From Nocardia sp. NBC_00508 (GTDB lineage Bacteria; Actinomycetota; Actinomycetes; Mycobacteriales; Mycobacteriaceae): a stretch of 64,000 nucleotides of DNA. Under the pieces are notes generated by a model. It searched no databases, was not told where the DNA came from, and saw only the letters and a list, made by a program, of their open reading frames with translations. The position numbers and the translations under genes are program-made. Below are positions 8,825-18,595 of this stretch, piece by piece; position 1 is the first letter of the stretch; each line of letters opens with the position of its first letter. Where the stretch lies: the NCBI RefSeq assembly GCF_036346875.1, contig NZ_CP107852.1:3038001-3102000 (forward strand), read 5' to 3'.

Positions 8825-9176
8825 CCCATCGGTGTTGGATCTGGTCGGCTCGGTGATCGATGCCGGACGGGACTGGAACCTGGAGATCACCTCCGATTCT
8901 CGGGGCGATTTGTGGATCACCGGTCGAGGCGGCTCGCCGATACGTCCGGCTGTGCCGATCAGGTTCACAGAAGATGCGCTGCTCGCGTATTACCGAAGTA
9001 TCGCCGAGGATCCCGGCCGTCAGGAGCAGTCACCGTGGGAGTGGTGGATGACCTTGATGTCGACCCACCTGTACGAATCGCTCTACGAGATGGGCAGAAT
9101 CGGCAAGCCTTGTGTCGTGGTTATCGGGGCCACCGGCTTCACGGCTTCCCCGGCCAATGATCGCGACGTGACATAG
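8817..9176 (+). CDS. Putative cytosolic immunity protein for the upstream secreted protein
   Basis: The product has 119 residues from a GTG with GGAGGGGG just upstream; an ATG at 8778 would overlap the previous gene by 47 bases and is less likely. The protein has no signal peptide and is acidic, with EITSDSRGDLWITGRGG, FTEDALLAYYRSIAED and the aromatic WEWWMTLMSTHLYESLYEMG. No family is recognised. Its size, acidity, cytosolic prediction and tight overlap with a secreted toxin-like gene suggest an immunity role. The function is inferred from context only. Confidence 0.6.
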   Translation: MPDPSVLDLVGSVIDAGRDWNLEITSDSRGDLWITGRGGSPIRPAVPIRFTEDALLAYYRSIAEDPGRQEQSPWEWWMTLMSTHLYESLYEMGRIGKPCVVVIGATGFTASPANDRDVT

Positions 9177-9343
9177 CCCCGCCTTCCCCGCCGGGATGCG
9201 GCGTCGGTGACGTCACATCCCGAGCAAAGTGCGATGGGAAGCTCGTCACGGCGTGGTGGACCGGGGTGGTCGACGGGTACCGTGAGCAAGGTCGTCCGCA
9301 AGATCCGCCTGGCCGGGCAGGCTCATCAGCAAGGTCAATTTGG

Positions 9344-9775
9344 ATGAAGCCAAACGAGATTCGCACCGCAGGTGTACTCATCGACTTGACTGCCACCGCC
9401 GCACTGAACCGCGACACGATGCAGTTGGTCGCCTTCGGCAACATCGCCCTCGACACCGCACACCGCACGCACTCCGGTTACCTCGCCCGCCGACTCCACG
9501 ACCTACGCGAACACCTGCGCCACTGGGCGGCGACACTCACGTCCGTCACCTCGACCACAGATCGCAGCCCTACCGTCGTCAACGACCACTACAAGGAGAG
9601 ACGTTGCTCAACGACACTGACCGCGGCCGGGTCTTCCGCAACGCCTGGATCGAGGGCGTGCGCAACTTCTACCCAGGAGAACCCAAACCTGGCTATGTCG
9701 CTGGGTGGGAAGACATGCCCGACTGGGAGCAAGCCGCCGCGATCGCCGTGTACGACCAAGTCGCCGAATTCTTGA
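9344..9775 (+). CDS. Hypothetical protein, possibly frameshifted at its 3' end
   Basis: The frame runs from an ATG (MKPNEIRTAGVLIDLTATAA) to 9775. Codon use and the helical sequence DTMQLVAFGNIALDTAHRTH look genuine up to about 9600. After that the frame lies under the start of the next gene and becomes Ser/Thr/Pro-rich noise, so the true product is probably about 85 residues. One frameshift near 9600 would end it at a stop close to 9620. No family is recognised. The boundary is uncertain, and a degraded gene is possible. Confidence 0.35.
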   Translation: MKPNEIRTAGVLIDLTATAALNRDTMQLVAFGNIALDTAHRTHSGYLARRLHDLREHLRHWAATLTSVTSTTDRSPTVVNDHYKERRCSTTLTAAGSSATPGSRACATSTQENPNLAMSLGGKTCPTGSKPPRSPCTTKSPNS

Positions 9776-9990
9776 CGGCGACCGACGGTAGTGCCAACAA
9801 ACTCACCCCCGAGCAAAAGGGGCGCTGGGTGGCGCTGTGCTGGATCGGGCAAATCCACAAGCACTTCTCCGATCCGAAACCGTCCTACGTGGCCGATTGG
9901 GACGACATGCCCGACTGGCAGCGCAAAACCGATTCACATATCTTCGCAGTGATCGAGGCCACCGTAGCCTCAGCCTCGACCAGCCAATAG
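9604..9990 (+). CDS. Small protein with an internal duplicated W-D-M-P-D-W motif
   Basis: The product has 128 residues from a TTG preceded by AAGGAGAG. Two halves carry the same motif: KPGYVAGWEDMPDWEQAAAI near residue 28, and KPSYVADWDDMPDWQRKTDS near residue 94, each followed by a short helix. Motifs of this kind occur in small proteins of actinobacterial phages and integrative elements, which fits the accessory setting. No enzymatic residue pattern is evident. It is the last gene before the thiC terminator. Confidence 0.6.
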   Translation: MLNDTDRGRVFRNAWIEGVRNFYPGEPKPGYVAGWEDMPDWEQAAAIAVYDQVAEFLTATDGSANKLTPEQKGRWVALCWIGQIHKHFSDPKPSYVADWDDMPDWQRKTDSHIFAVIEATVASASTSQ

Positions 9991-10024
9991 CAACCGGTTC
10001 ACCCGACATCAGGACTGTTTGCGC

Positions 10025-10053
10025 CGCCGCCCGCCGGAGTCCGGCGGGCGGCG
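10025..10053 (-). terminator. thiC terminator hairpin
   Basis: The near-perfect stem CGCCGCCCGCCGGA with TCCGGCGGGCGGCG lies ten bases beyond the thiC stop. It could also stop plus-strand transcription coming from the accessory block. Confidence 0.7.
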
Positions 10054-10062
10054 AGCGGTTGT

Positions 10063-11818
<1,756 letters not shown>

Positions 11819-11971
11819 GATGAAATTTCCCGCCCGACCATACCCGGCGCGGCCGCGCGCGTGTCGGGGGATTCGACAGGCTCGGGAGAACCCCCAGGTC
11901 GACGGCCCAAAGAGGATGCCCCCGACCGGGAGCGGCTCCCGGCTGGCCGAGGGCGTCCGGCGGAAACCGCC

Positions 11972-12145
11972 TCAGCGCTCGCGCGGGCCGATCGGGAATC
12001 CGAGCGCGCCGAAGGTCGCGTTGAGGTTGATCTCGATCTGGGACAGCAGCGCATCGGCGTCCGCGAGCATGGACACCACGTCCTCGGTGCGGCAGCCGAC
12101 CTGGTCAGGTGCGCCCGGCGCCAGCCGTTCCTGCAACCAGTTCAT
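11972..12145 (-). CDS. Small hypothetical protein downstream of 12195 gene
   Basis: The product is 57 residues from an ATG (MNWLQERLAPGAP); a TTG at 12160 would add five residues. The sequence TEDVVSMLADADALLSQIEINLNATF is strongly helical and protein-like, with high third-position GC. There is no convincing ribosome site. It follows the 148-residue gene on the same strand after 49 bases and may be its operon partner. No family is recognised. Confidence 0.4.
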   Translation of the reverse strand: MNWLQERLAPGAPDQVGCRTEDVVSMLADADALLSQIEINLNATFGALGFPIGPRER

Positions 12146-12194
12146 GCCGAGTGACGGCAAGCTCAGGTGCTCGCTGAGGTGGTCGCGCTGGTGG

Positions 12195-12641
12195 TCAGTT
12201 GCTTTCTGTGGGCTCCGGCGTGGCGGAGTGGTCCGGCAAGCCGTGGGTGCGGCGAGCTTCTTTCATCTCTGCCTCGTAGATGTGGCGGCGACCGTCGAGG
12301 AGTTCGTCGCGGACCGCGCGTTCGATGCTGCGGAACAGGTCGTAGTAGCCGTCGTCGTATGCCTCGACGACCTGGAATGTCCAGCGTCCGGCGAGGACGT
12401 TGCGGCCGATCAGCTCGGTGGATATCCGGTCGGCGATCTTCGGGTGGCCCGCTTCGCGGAGCATGTCCACCACCGTGTCGAGCATAAGGTCGGCGCGGCC
12501 GGTCAGTTGGTGGAAGGCGTACAGGTGGCCGCGGGCGCGCTCGGTGGTCTCCAGAGCTTCCGAGAGCTTGCCCGTGGCGGCGACCGTGGCGTCATCGACG
12601 CCATCGGGCCGGCGGTGACGAAGGGCCGGGCGATCGGTCAT
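12195..12641 (-). CDS. Conserved hypothetical protein
   Basis: The product has 148 residues from the ATG preceded by AAGGAGTGAGGTC; an upstream in-frame ATG at 12662 has no such site. It is an all-helical, charged protein with KLSEALETTERARGHLYAFH, LMLDTVVDMLREAGHP, a GRWTFQVVEAYDDGYYDLFR segment and a basic RHIYEAEMKEARRTHG tail. I recall similar proteins in other actinomycetes as hypothetical. There are no catalytic motifs, signal peptide or membrane segments. Confidence 0.65.
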   Translation of the reverse strand: MTDRPALRHRRPDGVDDATVAATGKLSEALETTERARGHLYAFHQLTGRADLMLDTVVDMLREAGHPKIADRISTELIGRNVLAGRWTFQVVEAYDDGYYDLFRSIERAVRDELLDGRRHIYEAEMKEARRTHGLPDHSATPEPTESN

Positions 12642-13013
12642 GACCTCACTCCTTGTCTCCATACGGGCTGCGGCCGTGATCTCCGCGGGGCGTTCTGGCC
12701 GGACATCGGAGATCGAGACGCTCGTGTAGCAGCGGCGTACCCGGGAACGCCGTTGTCAAGCACCGGCTGGATCAGCGGACCGGCAAGATCAGTCGGCCCC
12801 CGGCTATCGTCGAGATATGACCCGCAGCACCTCCGCCGAGCGGCCTGCCGCTACTGGGTCCCGGCGTTGGATCCGTGGTCTCGACGCTCATCGACGACCT
12901 GACCCGATTCATCACCGTCGTCCATGCGGGACGCCGAGCCTCCCCGTAAACCTCGCCCAGGGGTCGGCCCCCGATAGCGAAATCGCGTGGCGTGCAGGTG
13001 ATGATCGCCCGCC
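12642..13013. other. Non-coding stretch of about 370 bases
   Basis: No convincing gene is visible. A short plus-strand frame begins at an ATG at 12817 (MTRSTSAERPAATG), and a different frame nearby carries protein-like sequence (VSTLIDDLTRFITVVHAG) ending in TAA near 12950. This could be a frameshifted remnant or chance. The left end holds the promoter of the 12195 gene. The right end abuts the stop of the convergent MarR gene. Confidence 0.4.
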
Positions 13014-13475
13014 CTATCCTCCCGCGCGCAGCTGGGCCGTCACCCGCAACGACGTCTCGTGCAGCCGGTTGAACACCTCCAGCACGAGTTCCATCTGCTC
13101 GGCCGTGTAATCCGCCATCGCCGCACCGAATTCCCTCGCCAGGATCTCGTAGTGCGGGGCGATCTCATTGATTCGTTCCTGGACGACACTCACGATGACC
13201 CGCCGCCGGTCCTGTTCGTCGTGCTCGCGGCGGACATAACCGGCCTTGAGTAGCCGGTCGATCATCCTGGTGATCGCGCCGGTGGTCAGGCCCGTCTGCG
13301 TCGCGAGCTCCCCCGCGGTGGCCGGGCCGCCGAGGCGAAGCAGGTTCAGGCAGCGCAGGTCGGTCACGTGCAGGCCGAGTCGATCGGCGACCGCCTGGTG
13401 CATCATCACGGCGTCGGTGGCGCTGCGTTGGGCGGCCATGGTCAGCGCCACGTCCAACTCGGCACGCTTCGGCAT
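13014..13475 (-). CDS. MarR family transcriptional regulator
   Basis: The product has 153 residues. The winged helix is clear: DLRCLNLLRLGGPATAGELA, then TQTGLTTGAITRMIDRLLKA and the wing GYVRREHDEQDRRRVIVSV (roughly residues 40-105), with dimerising helices at both ends. It is divergent from the SgcJ/EcaC-like gene, and the 90-base spacer carries an inverted repeat, so it probably represses itself and that gene. The ligand is unknown. Confidence 0.9.
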   Translation of the reverse strand: MPKRAELDVALTMAAQRSATDAVMMHQAVADRLGLHVTDLRCLNLLRLGGPATAGELATQTGLTTGAITRMIDRLLKAGYVRREHDEQDRRRVIVSVVQERINEIAPHYEILAREFGAAMADYTAEQMELVLEVFNRLHETSLRVTAQLRAGG

Positions 13476-13527
13476 GTTGACAACCTCGGCTCACTCGGTC
13501 AATATCTTACTCAGTCAACTACTTATT

Positions 13528-13544
13528 CGATCAGTTGTTGATCG
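13528..13544. promoter_or_regulatory. Operator-like palindrome between MarR and SgcJ/EcaC-like genes
   Basis: Perfect arms CGATCA and TGATCG flank a five-base centre (GTTGT), 21 bases before the ATG at 13566. The size and the divergent setting are typical of MarR sites. The surrounding spacer is AT-rich compared with the genes and probably holds both promoters. Confidence 0.55.
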
Positions 13545-13565
13545 ATTCATCTTACTGGAGAAGCC

Positions 13566-14027
13566 ATGACCGTCGACCAGCGCACCGACGAAGACGCCAT
13601 CCGGCAGCTGCTCACCCAGCAGGCAGAAGCGTGGAACCACGGCGATGCCGAAGCATTCGCCGAGGTGTTCACCGAGGACGCGGACTACGTCACCTGGGTG
13701 GGCTCACACTTCAAAGGCCGCGCGGCGATCGCCACCTCACATATGTCGCTGTTCGAGAAGTACTTGAAGGGCACCCGATTGGACGGGGAGATCACCCAGC
13801 TCCGTTTCCTCACACCCGATGTCGCGGTTATCCACAGCAAGGGCGCGGTGCTCAAAGGCAAGCAACGGCGCACGCGCCGCAACACCAAGATGCAGACCAC
13901 CGTCGCCGTGCGACAGGACGGCCGATGGCTGCTCGCCGCCTTCCAGAACACCAAGTACCACTGGCTGATGGAAACCATTGCCGCGCGGTTCGATTCACGC
14001 CAAGCACCGTCGGCGTCGGCCGAATAG
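13566..14027 (+). CDS. SgcJ/EcaC family (NTF2-like, DUF4440-type) protein
   Basis: The product has 153 residues with the NTF2-like cone fold pattern: DEDAIRQLLTQQAEAWNHGDA, then FAEVFTEDADYVTWVGSHFKG, central strands, and the C-terminal VRQDGRWLLAAFQNTKY. SgcJ/EcaC members are annotated as oxidoreductase-associated or stress proteins, but their reaction is generally unknown. The ATG has GGAGAAGCC just upstream. The divergent MarR gene suggests induction by a small aromatic or oxidant ligand (inference). Confidence 0.85.
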   Translation: MTVDQRTDEDAIRQLLTQQAEAWNHGDAEAFAEVFTEDADYVTWVGSHFKGRAAIATSHMSLFEKYLKGTRLDGEITQLRFLTPDVAVIHSKGAVLKGKQRRTRRNTKMQTTVAVRQDGRWLLAAFQNTKYHWLMETIAARFDSRQAPSASAE

Positions 14028-14044
14028 GCTCCCGCCCGAGTGGA

Positions 14045-14314
14045 TCATCGGGTCCAAGGCAGGCAACCGGCAAGCCGGAGGCGGGTCGCCAATCCGGAGG
14101 AGATGCCTGCGCTGGAACCGTTGCCTGCGGTGAGAGCCAGCAGAACGTCCCCACCGAGCCCGGCGCCGAAGGAACATCCCAGCAGGTTGAGGTCGATCCA
14201 GATGACTTCGGCGGGCGCACCGGGTGCGGGCTCCTCGGCATGCGCCGGGCTTGCTCCGGCCATGATGGCGGCGGCCAGCATCACGGCGATGGCGCCGCCC
14301 TTGATGGATCGCAC
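14045..14314 (-). CDS. Small secreted protein, function unknown
   Basis: The product has 89 residues from a GTG with AGGAGGACAA immediately upstream; longer in-frame extensions lack a ribosome site. Residues 1-28 are a signal peptide (MRSIKGG, then AIAVMLAAAIMAGASPAHA, AxA cleavage). The mature chain is about 60 residues, Gly/Leu-rich, with two cysteines (LLGCSFGAG and LAGCLPW) that could pair. No family is recognised. The 285 bases upstream, to the TetR gene, contain no gene I can support. Confidence 0.65.
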   Translation of the reverse strand: MRSIKGGAIAVMLAAAIMAGASPAHAEEPAPGAPAEVIWIDLNLLGCSFGAGLGGDVLLALTAGNGSSAGISSGLATRLRLAGCLPWTR

Positions 14315-14599
14315 TTGTCCTCCTGGTGCGCGCTCGGCGCGGTTCTCGTGCCCGGTGGTCGATCTGATGCGTTGCGGGCGTCCGTCGCGCCTGGCCGACG
14401 GGCCGCCGCGTAAATGATTGACCAATCGGGCGCCGGGGGAAACGCACCGGAGGGACACGTCACACTCGCACACTTCTCGGCCAGGTCAACGACTTTCGAA
14501 GCATGATCGCCGCCGCGCGGAAGCAGCCGGAAACCGCACGGCAGCCACACTGCGAACACGAAAGCGTGCTCGGAGCTTCCGGACACGCACTGCCGCCCG

Positions 14600-15157
14600 C
14601 TAGCGAAGGATCTGATCGATCAGACGCCGGGCGGCACGATCGGTCCGCTCGGCCTCGCCGGTGATCAATCGATCCTGGAGTATGCCGCGTAGGCCCGAAA
14701 CCAGCAGGGTCGCCACCACTTCCGGATCGTCGGCAACATCGAGACGGCGAAGCCCGCCGGTGAGCGCCGAGATGAAAGTGGCGATGGCCGCGGTGGCATA
14801 GTCCGCGTACGGACTGCGGGGGGCGCAGGCCGCACCGAGGACCTGGAGCATCACCTTGACGCTCGTGCTGCCCGCACCCGAGGTGTTGGCGGTCCAGAAA
14901 TCCCACAGCCGCTCGCGGAGTTCGGCCACGCCGGTGATGTCGGCGAACAGGGCCGCGATGTCGGGACGCTGGGTCGCGAGCGCTTGGACCAGCAGCTCTT
15001 CCTTGGTCGTGAAGTAGTAGATCAGCATGCGCGAGCTGGTGCCGAGTTCGGCGGCCAGCGGGCGCAGCGAGAGGTCCGCCAAGCCGTGATCGGCGATGTA
15101 GTGCACCACGGCGGCGAGCAGTTCGGCGCGTTTGGCGTGGTCGAGGGGACGGGCCAT
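14600..15157 (-). CDS. TetR family regulator
   Basis: The product has 185 residues from the ATG giving [10 protein letters not shown]; an upstream ATG at 15190 would push into the divergent gene's promoter. The HTH is [31 protein letters not shown] (residues 28-58), a strong TetR match. The gene is divergent from the ketosynthase with only 39 bases between start codons, so the promoters must overlap and mutual control is very likely. TGACTGTA occurs twice in that spacer. Confidence 0.9.
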   Translation of the reverse strand: MARPLDHAKRAELLAAVVHYIADHGLADLSLRPLAAELGTSSRMLIYYFTTKEELLVQALATQRPDIAALFADITGVAELRERLWDFWTANTSGAGSTSVKVMLQVLGAACAPRSPYADYATAAIATFISALTGGLRRLDVADDPEVVATLLVSGLRGILQDRLITGEAERTDRAARRLIDQILR

Positions 15158-15196
15158 GAGTTGACTGTAGCGACTGGTACAGGTATTCATGTCATC

Positions 15197-16441
15197 GTGA
15201 CTGTAACAATCGCTTCAGAAACTCGGGATTCGGTCGTGGTCACCGGATACGCGGCGACCACGTCGCTCGCCGACGACATGGACACGACCTGGTCCGAACT
15301 GCTGGCGGGACACAGCGGAATCGGCGTGCTCGAGGACGACTTCGTAGCCGAGTACGACTTGCCGATCCGCATCGGCGGGAAGCTGAAGTCACAGCCCGGC
15401 GCCGAGTTGACCCGGATCGAACAGCGCCGCCACTCCTACGTCCAACAAATGGCGCTGGTGCTCGGCCGCCGGGTCTGGCGCTCGGCGGGCGCGCCCGAGG
15501 TGGACGGCGAGCGCTTGGCCGTGGCCATCGGCACCGGACTCGGCGGCGGCGACGCGCTGATCTCCGCGGTCGACGCGATGCGCGACGGCGGCTACCGCAA
15601 GGTCTCGCCGATGTCGGTGCCGATGGTGATGCCGAATGGGCCCGCCGCCACCGTCGGTCTCGAAATCGGTGCCAGGGCAGGAGTTTTCGCACCGGTCTCG
15701 GCCTGCTCGTCCGGTTCGGAAGCGATCGCGCACGCCTGGCGGCTGATCGTCACCGGCGAGGCGGACCTGGTGGTGGCGGGCGGGGTCGAAGGACACATCG
15801 ACGCCGTACCCATCGCGAGTTTCGCCATGATGCGCGCCATGAGCACCCGCAACGACCAGCCGGAACGCGCCTCGCGCCCGTTCGACCGGGACCGCGACGG
15901 CTTCGTCTTCGGCGAGGCGGGCGCCCTGCTGGTGCTCGAGTCCGAACAGCACGCGCGGGCCCGCGGCGCGACCGTGCACGGCCGGGTTCTCGGCGCCGGC
16001 ATCACCTCGGACGCCTACCACATCGTCGCCTCCGAACCGGAGGGGATCGGCGCCGCCCGCGCCATGCGCAAGGCCATCCAGACCGCGGGCCTGCGGGTTT
16101 CGGATATCCAACATGTCAACGCACACGCCACGTCCACATCCATCGGCGACGCCTCGGAAGCCAACGCGATCACGTCCGTCGTCCCGGACGCGTCGGTCTA
16201 CGCTCCCAAATCCGCGCTGGGGCACTCGATCGGAGCGGTCGGCGCGCTGGAATCACTCGTCACCATGCTCACCCTGCGTGATCAAGTTGTCCCACCCACG
16301 CTGAATCTGGACAACCGCGACCCGGCGATCGATCTCGACATCGTGGCGGGCGCAGCGCGGCCCCAGCGCATCGACTTCGCGCTGAACAATTCGTTCGGGT
16401 TCGGCGGTCACAACGTCGCCCTCGCGTTCGGGCGGCCCTGA
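15197..16441 (+). CDS. Beta-ketoacyl-ACP synthase (KasA/KasB type)
   Basis: The product has 414 residues from a GTG. It is a thiolase-fold condensing enzyme that extends acyl-ACP with malonyl-ACP. The full triad region is visible: [14 protein letters not shown] (Cys170 nucleophile), [13 protein letters not shown] (His) and [15 protein letters not shown] (Lys/His), plus the C-terminal [15 protein letters not shown]. Length matches KasA/KasB. It stands alone with a thioesterase and its own TetR rather than in the main FAS-II cluster. It is therefore probably an accessory synthase for a particular lipid (inference). Confidence 0.9.
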   Translation: MTVTIASETRDSVVVTGYAATTSLADDMDTTWSELLAGHSGIGVLEDDFVAEYDLPIRIGGKLKSQPGAELTRIEQRRHSYVQQMALVLGRRVWRSAGAPEVDGERLAVAIGTGLGGGDALISAVDAMRDGGYRKVSPMSVPMVMPNGPAATVGLEIGARAGVFAPVSACSSGSEAIAHAWRLIVTGEADLVVAGGVEGHIDAVPIASFAMMRAMSTRNDQPERASRPFDRDRDGFVFGEAGALLVLESEQHARARGATVHGRVLGAGITSDAYHIVASEPEGIGAARAMRKAIQTAGLRVSDIQHVNAHATSTSIGDASEANAITSVVPDASVYAPKSALGHSIGAVGALESLVTMLTLRDQVVPPTLNLDNRDPAIDLDIVAGAARPQRIDFALNNSFGFGGHNVALAFGRP

Positions 16442-16536
16442 CCGTGGCGCGGTCGGGGCGCGAGTTACTGTCGATACACAACCGACTGATCGTCCCAAAG
16501 AACGGACAACGACGTGAACGAGCGTCAGCGAGTGAA

Positions 16537-16643
16537 CCGAGGACACAGCGCACAGTCGCGCACCACGCTGCGGACGCAGCACGCCACCGGGTGCCGAGGA
16601 CACAGTGCGTCATCGCGCACGGCGGAGCCGAACGCCGGCGAGG
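16537..16643 (+). repeat. Dispersed repeat, two degenerate copies
   Basis: CCGAGGACACAGCGC at 16537-16551 and CCGAGGACACAGTGC at 16594-16608 are each followed four bases later by TCGCGCAC. The second copy continues as a segment (CGGAGCCGAACGCCGGCGAG) that is about 80% like the reverse complement of 62702-62759. The repeat fills the gap between the ketosynthase and thioesterase genes. It opens a spurious N-terminal extension of the latter. Confidence 0.6.
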
Positions 16644-16650
16644 TGCAGTC

Positions 16651-17445
16651 GTGACCGATGCCTTCTACCTGCCCGATCCGGAGCACCCCGATCGGTTCCT
16701 CTCCACCGAGCTCACCCGCGGTCCCTGGTCGCCGGACGCCCAGCACGCGGGGCCGCCCTCCGCGCTGCTCGGTCACGTGATCGAGCGGTGCGAGCCGCGA
16801 CCCGGGTTCCAGGTCGGGCGGGTCGCCGTCGAGATCTTGGGCCCGGTGCCGCTGGAGCCGCTGACGGCGGCGGCCCGCGTGGCCCGCCCTGGCCGCAGCG
16901 TCGAGCTGATCGAGGCCACGCTGTCCACCGAGCGCGGGCCGGTGATGCGGGCGAATGCCTGGCGATTCAAACTGGCCGAACCGGAATTGCCACTGCCGGA
17001 ACGCTTCGTACCCACAGGCATGCGCCCAGGCCCCGAGCAGGCGTCGGTGCCGGCACAGTTCCCCTCCGCCCAGCCGGTCGGCTTCCACACCGCTATCGAA
17101 TACCGCTTCGTCAGCGGCTCTTTCACGGAACCGGGCCCGGCGATTTGCTGGATCAGGCTCAAATACCCGATCGTCGCGGGTACCGATCCGAGCCCGCTGG
17201 AACGCACCCTCGCGGCCGCCGATTCCGGCAACGGCGTCAGCGCGGTCCTGGATTGGTCGAAGTACCTGTTCATCAATACCGATCTGACGGTGACCGTGCA
17301 CCGTCAGCCAGCAGGCGAATGGGTCTGCCTCGACGCCGTCACCTATCCCCAACCCCACGGCATCGGCATGGCCGAATCGGCGCTCTACGACGAAAAGGGT
17401 CCCTTGGGCCGCAGCACGCAAACCCTGTTCCTCGGCAACCGATAG
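16651..17445 (+). CDS. Acyl-CoA thioesterase-like (double hot-dog) protein
   Basis: The product has 264 residues from a GTG giving MTDAFYLPD; the open frame upstream is repeat DNA. It resembles TesB-like thioesterase family proteins: RGPWSPDAQHAGPPSALLGHVIE near residue 24 (the HAGPPSALL helix of hot-dog 1), VEILGPVPLEPL, and a second hot-dog ending YPQPHGIGMAESALYDEKGPLGRSTQTLFL. Such enzymes hydrolyse acyl-CoA to free fatty acid. Position behind the ketosynthase suggests a shared lipid substrate. The substrate cannot be read from sequence. Confidence 0.82.
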   Translation: MTDAFYLPDPEHPDRFLSTELTRGPWSPDAQHAGPPSALLGHVIERCEPRPGFQVGRVAVEILGPVPLEPLTAAARVARPGRSVELIEATLSTERGPVMRANAWRFKLAEPELPLPERFVPTGMRPGPEQASVPAQFPSAQPVGFHTAIEYRFVSGSFTEPGPAICWIRLKYPIVAGTDPSPLERTLAAADSGNGVSAVLDWSKYLFINTDLTVTVHRQPAGEWVCLDAVTYPQPHGIGMAESALYDEKGPLGRSTQTLFLGNR

Positions 17446-17454
17446 CCGAGTCGC

Positions 17455-17862
17455 TCAAGGACGGGTGGAGATCTGCTGGACCGCCCAGCCATTTCCGTCG
17501 GGGTCGGTGAAGAAGAAGAACCCGACGTTGTCCAGCGGGTCGGGCATGGGGCTCGGATTCTCGCCGAGGACCTGGATATCGGTCACCTCCACGCCGCGGG
17601 AGACCAGGTCGTCATACGCCTTGCGCAGATCGTTGACCACCAGTTGCAAACCCTGCTGCGATCCAGGCGCCATGTCCGGCACCGCGCCCGCGCCGATCAC
17701 GATCGAGCAGCCCGAACCGCGCGGGGTGAGCTGGACGATACGGACGCCATCGGCGATCTTGGTGTCGTGGTCGACGGCGAAGCCCAGCTTCTCCGCGTAG
17801 AACTCCTTGGCTCGGTCGATGTCCGACACGGGCACGATCACAACCTCGAGTGTCCAGTTCAC
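17455..17862 (-). CDS. VOC (glyoxalase/bleomycin-resistance) family protein
   Basis: The product has 135 residues from a GTG with GAAAGGATG upstream; the frame is open further but without a better start. Two beta-alpha-beta-beta-beta modules are visible: VVIVPVSDIDRAKEFYAEKL then GFAVDHD, and GLQLVVNDLRKAYDDLVSRG followed by FFFFTDPDGNGWAVQQ. The family binds a metal at the module interface and has varied functions (glyoxalase, dioxygenase, resistance). The specific reaction is unknown. The TetR gene lies 72 bases further along on the same strand. Confidence 0.88.
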   Translation of the reverse strand: MNWTLEVVIVPVSDIDRAKEFYAEKLGFAVDHDTKIADGVRIVQLTPRGSGCSIVIGAGAVPDMAPGSQQGLQLVVNDLRKAYDDLVSRGVEVTDIQVLGENPSPMPDPLDNVGFFFFTDPDGNGWAVQQISTRP

Positions 17863-17934
17863 GGCGCATCCTTTCGGGGCGGACAGGGTATTCGTACCAG
17901 TGCAGACCACGTCGCGCGGTGAAATTCATCGGCG

Positions 17935-18579
17935 CTATCGCCGCGTCCAGCGCCAGGCGAACTCGTCCGGCGCGGGCGGCGGGCCGGGCAGGTCACCGTC
18001 CGCGCTGAGCCCGGCGACCAGCATGGCGAGCACCCGACGGCGCAACTGGACGGTGCGTTCCCGGCTCGGCACCGCGATGGCCGCGCAGGACTCCAGGATC
18101 AGTCCCAGATCCTGCGGGGTGACGTCTGGACGCAGCTTGCCGATGGCGTGGGCGCGGCGAACGAGCTCCTCGGTCACCACTCCGGAATGTTGCACGTCGG
18201 GCAGGATGGACTCGTCCGGGGTGAAGGTGCCCGCGAGATGCACGGTGAGTGAGTGCACGTCCGCGTCGACCACCCGCTCCAGGAAGCCGACCAGTCCGCG
18301 CCAGCCGTCCGAATCCTCCAGCGCCGCATCAGCTTCCGCGTTGTACCGACGAAGGCCGTCGTAACAGAGCGTACGCAGCAGCGCCTCCTTGCTCGGATAT
18401 CGCCGGTACAGCGCGCTGATACCGACGCCCGCGCGTTCCGCGACGGCGGCGATCGGGGCAGTGGCGTCGGCCAGGAACACCGCACGGGCGGCCTCCAGGA
18501 TCAGGCCGTCGTTGCGGGCCGCCTGCGCCTTGCGGCCGGGCAGACCCTTCTGAGCTGGGGCGTCGGATGTCTTCGGCAT
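17935..18579 (-). CDS. TetR family regulator of the epoxide hydrolase
   Basis: The product has 214 residues, starting MPKTSDAPAQKG. The HTH is TAPIAAVAERAGVGISALYRRYPSKEALLRTL (about residues 40-71). It is divergent from the epoxide hydrolase at 18667 across an 87-base spacer carrying two strong inverted operator sites. Repression of both genes is therefore the simplest reading. The ligand is unknown and may be an epoxide or its precursor. Confidence 0.9.
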   Translation of the reverse strand: MPKTSDAPAQKGLPGRKAQAARNDGLILEAARAVFLADATAPIAAVAERAGVGISALYRRYPSKEALLRTLCYDGLRRYNAEADAALEDSDGWRGLVGFLERVVDADVHSLTVHLAGTFTPDESILPDVQHSGVVTEELVRRAHAIGKLRPDVTPQDLGLILESCAAIAVPSRERTVQLRRRVLAMLVAGLSADGDLPGPPPAPDEFAWRWTRR

Positions 18580-18595
18580 GAATCTACAGTACCAT

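Noticed and set aside
5710..10000. Prophage or integrative element
   Set aside because: No integrase, transposase, structural gene or flanking att repeat was seen; only called an accessory block.
12817..12955. Possible frameshifted small gene before MarR
   Set aside because: Two partial frames look weakly protein-like, but there is no ribosome site or family; mentioned only as part of the non-coding stretch.
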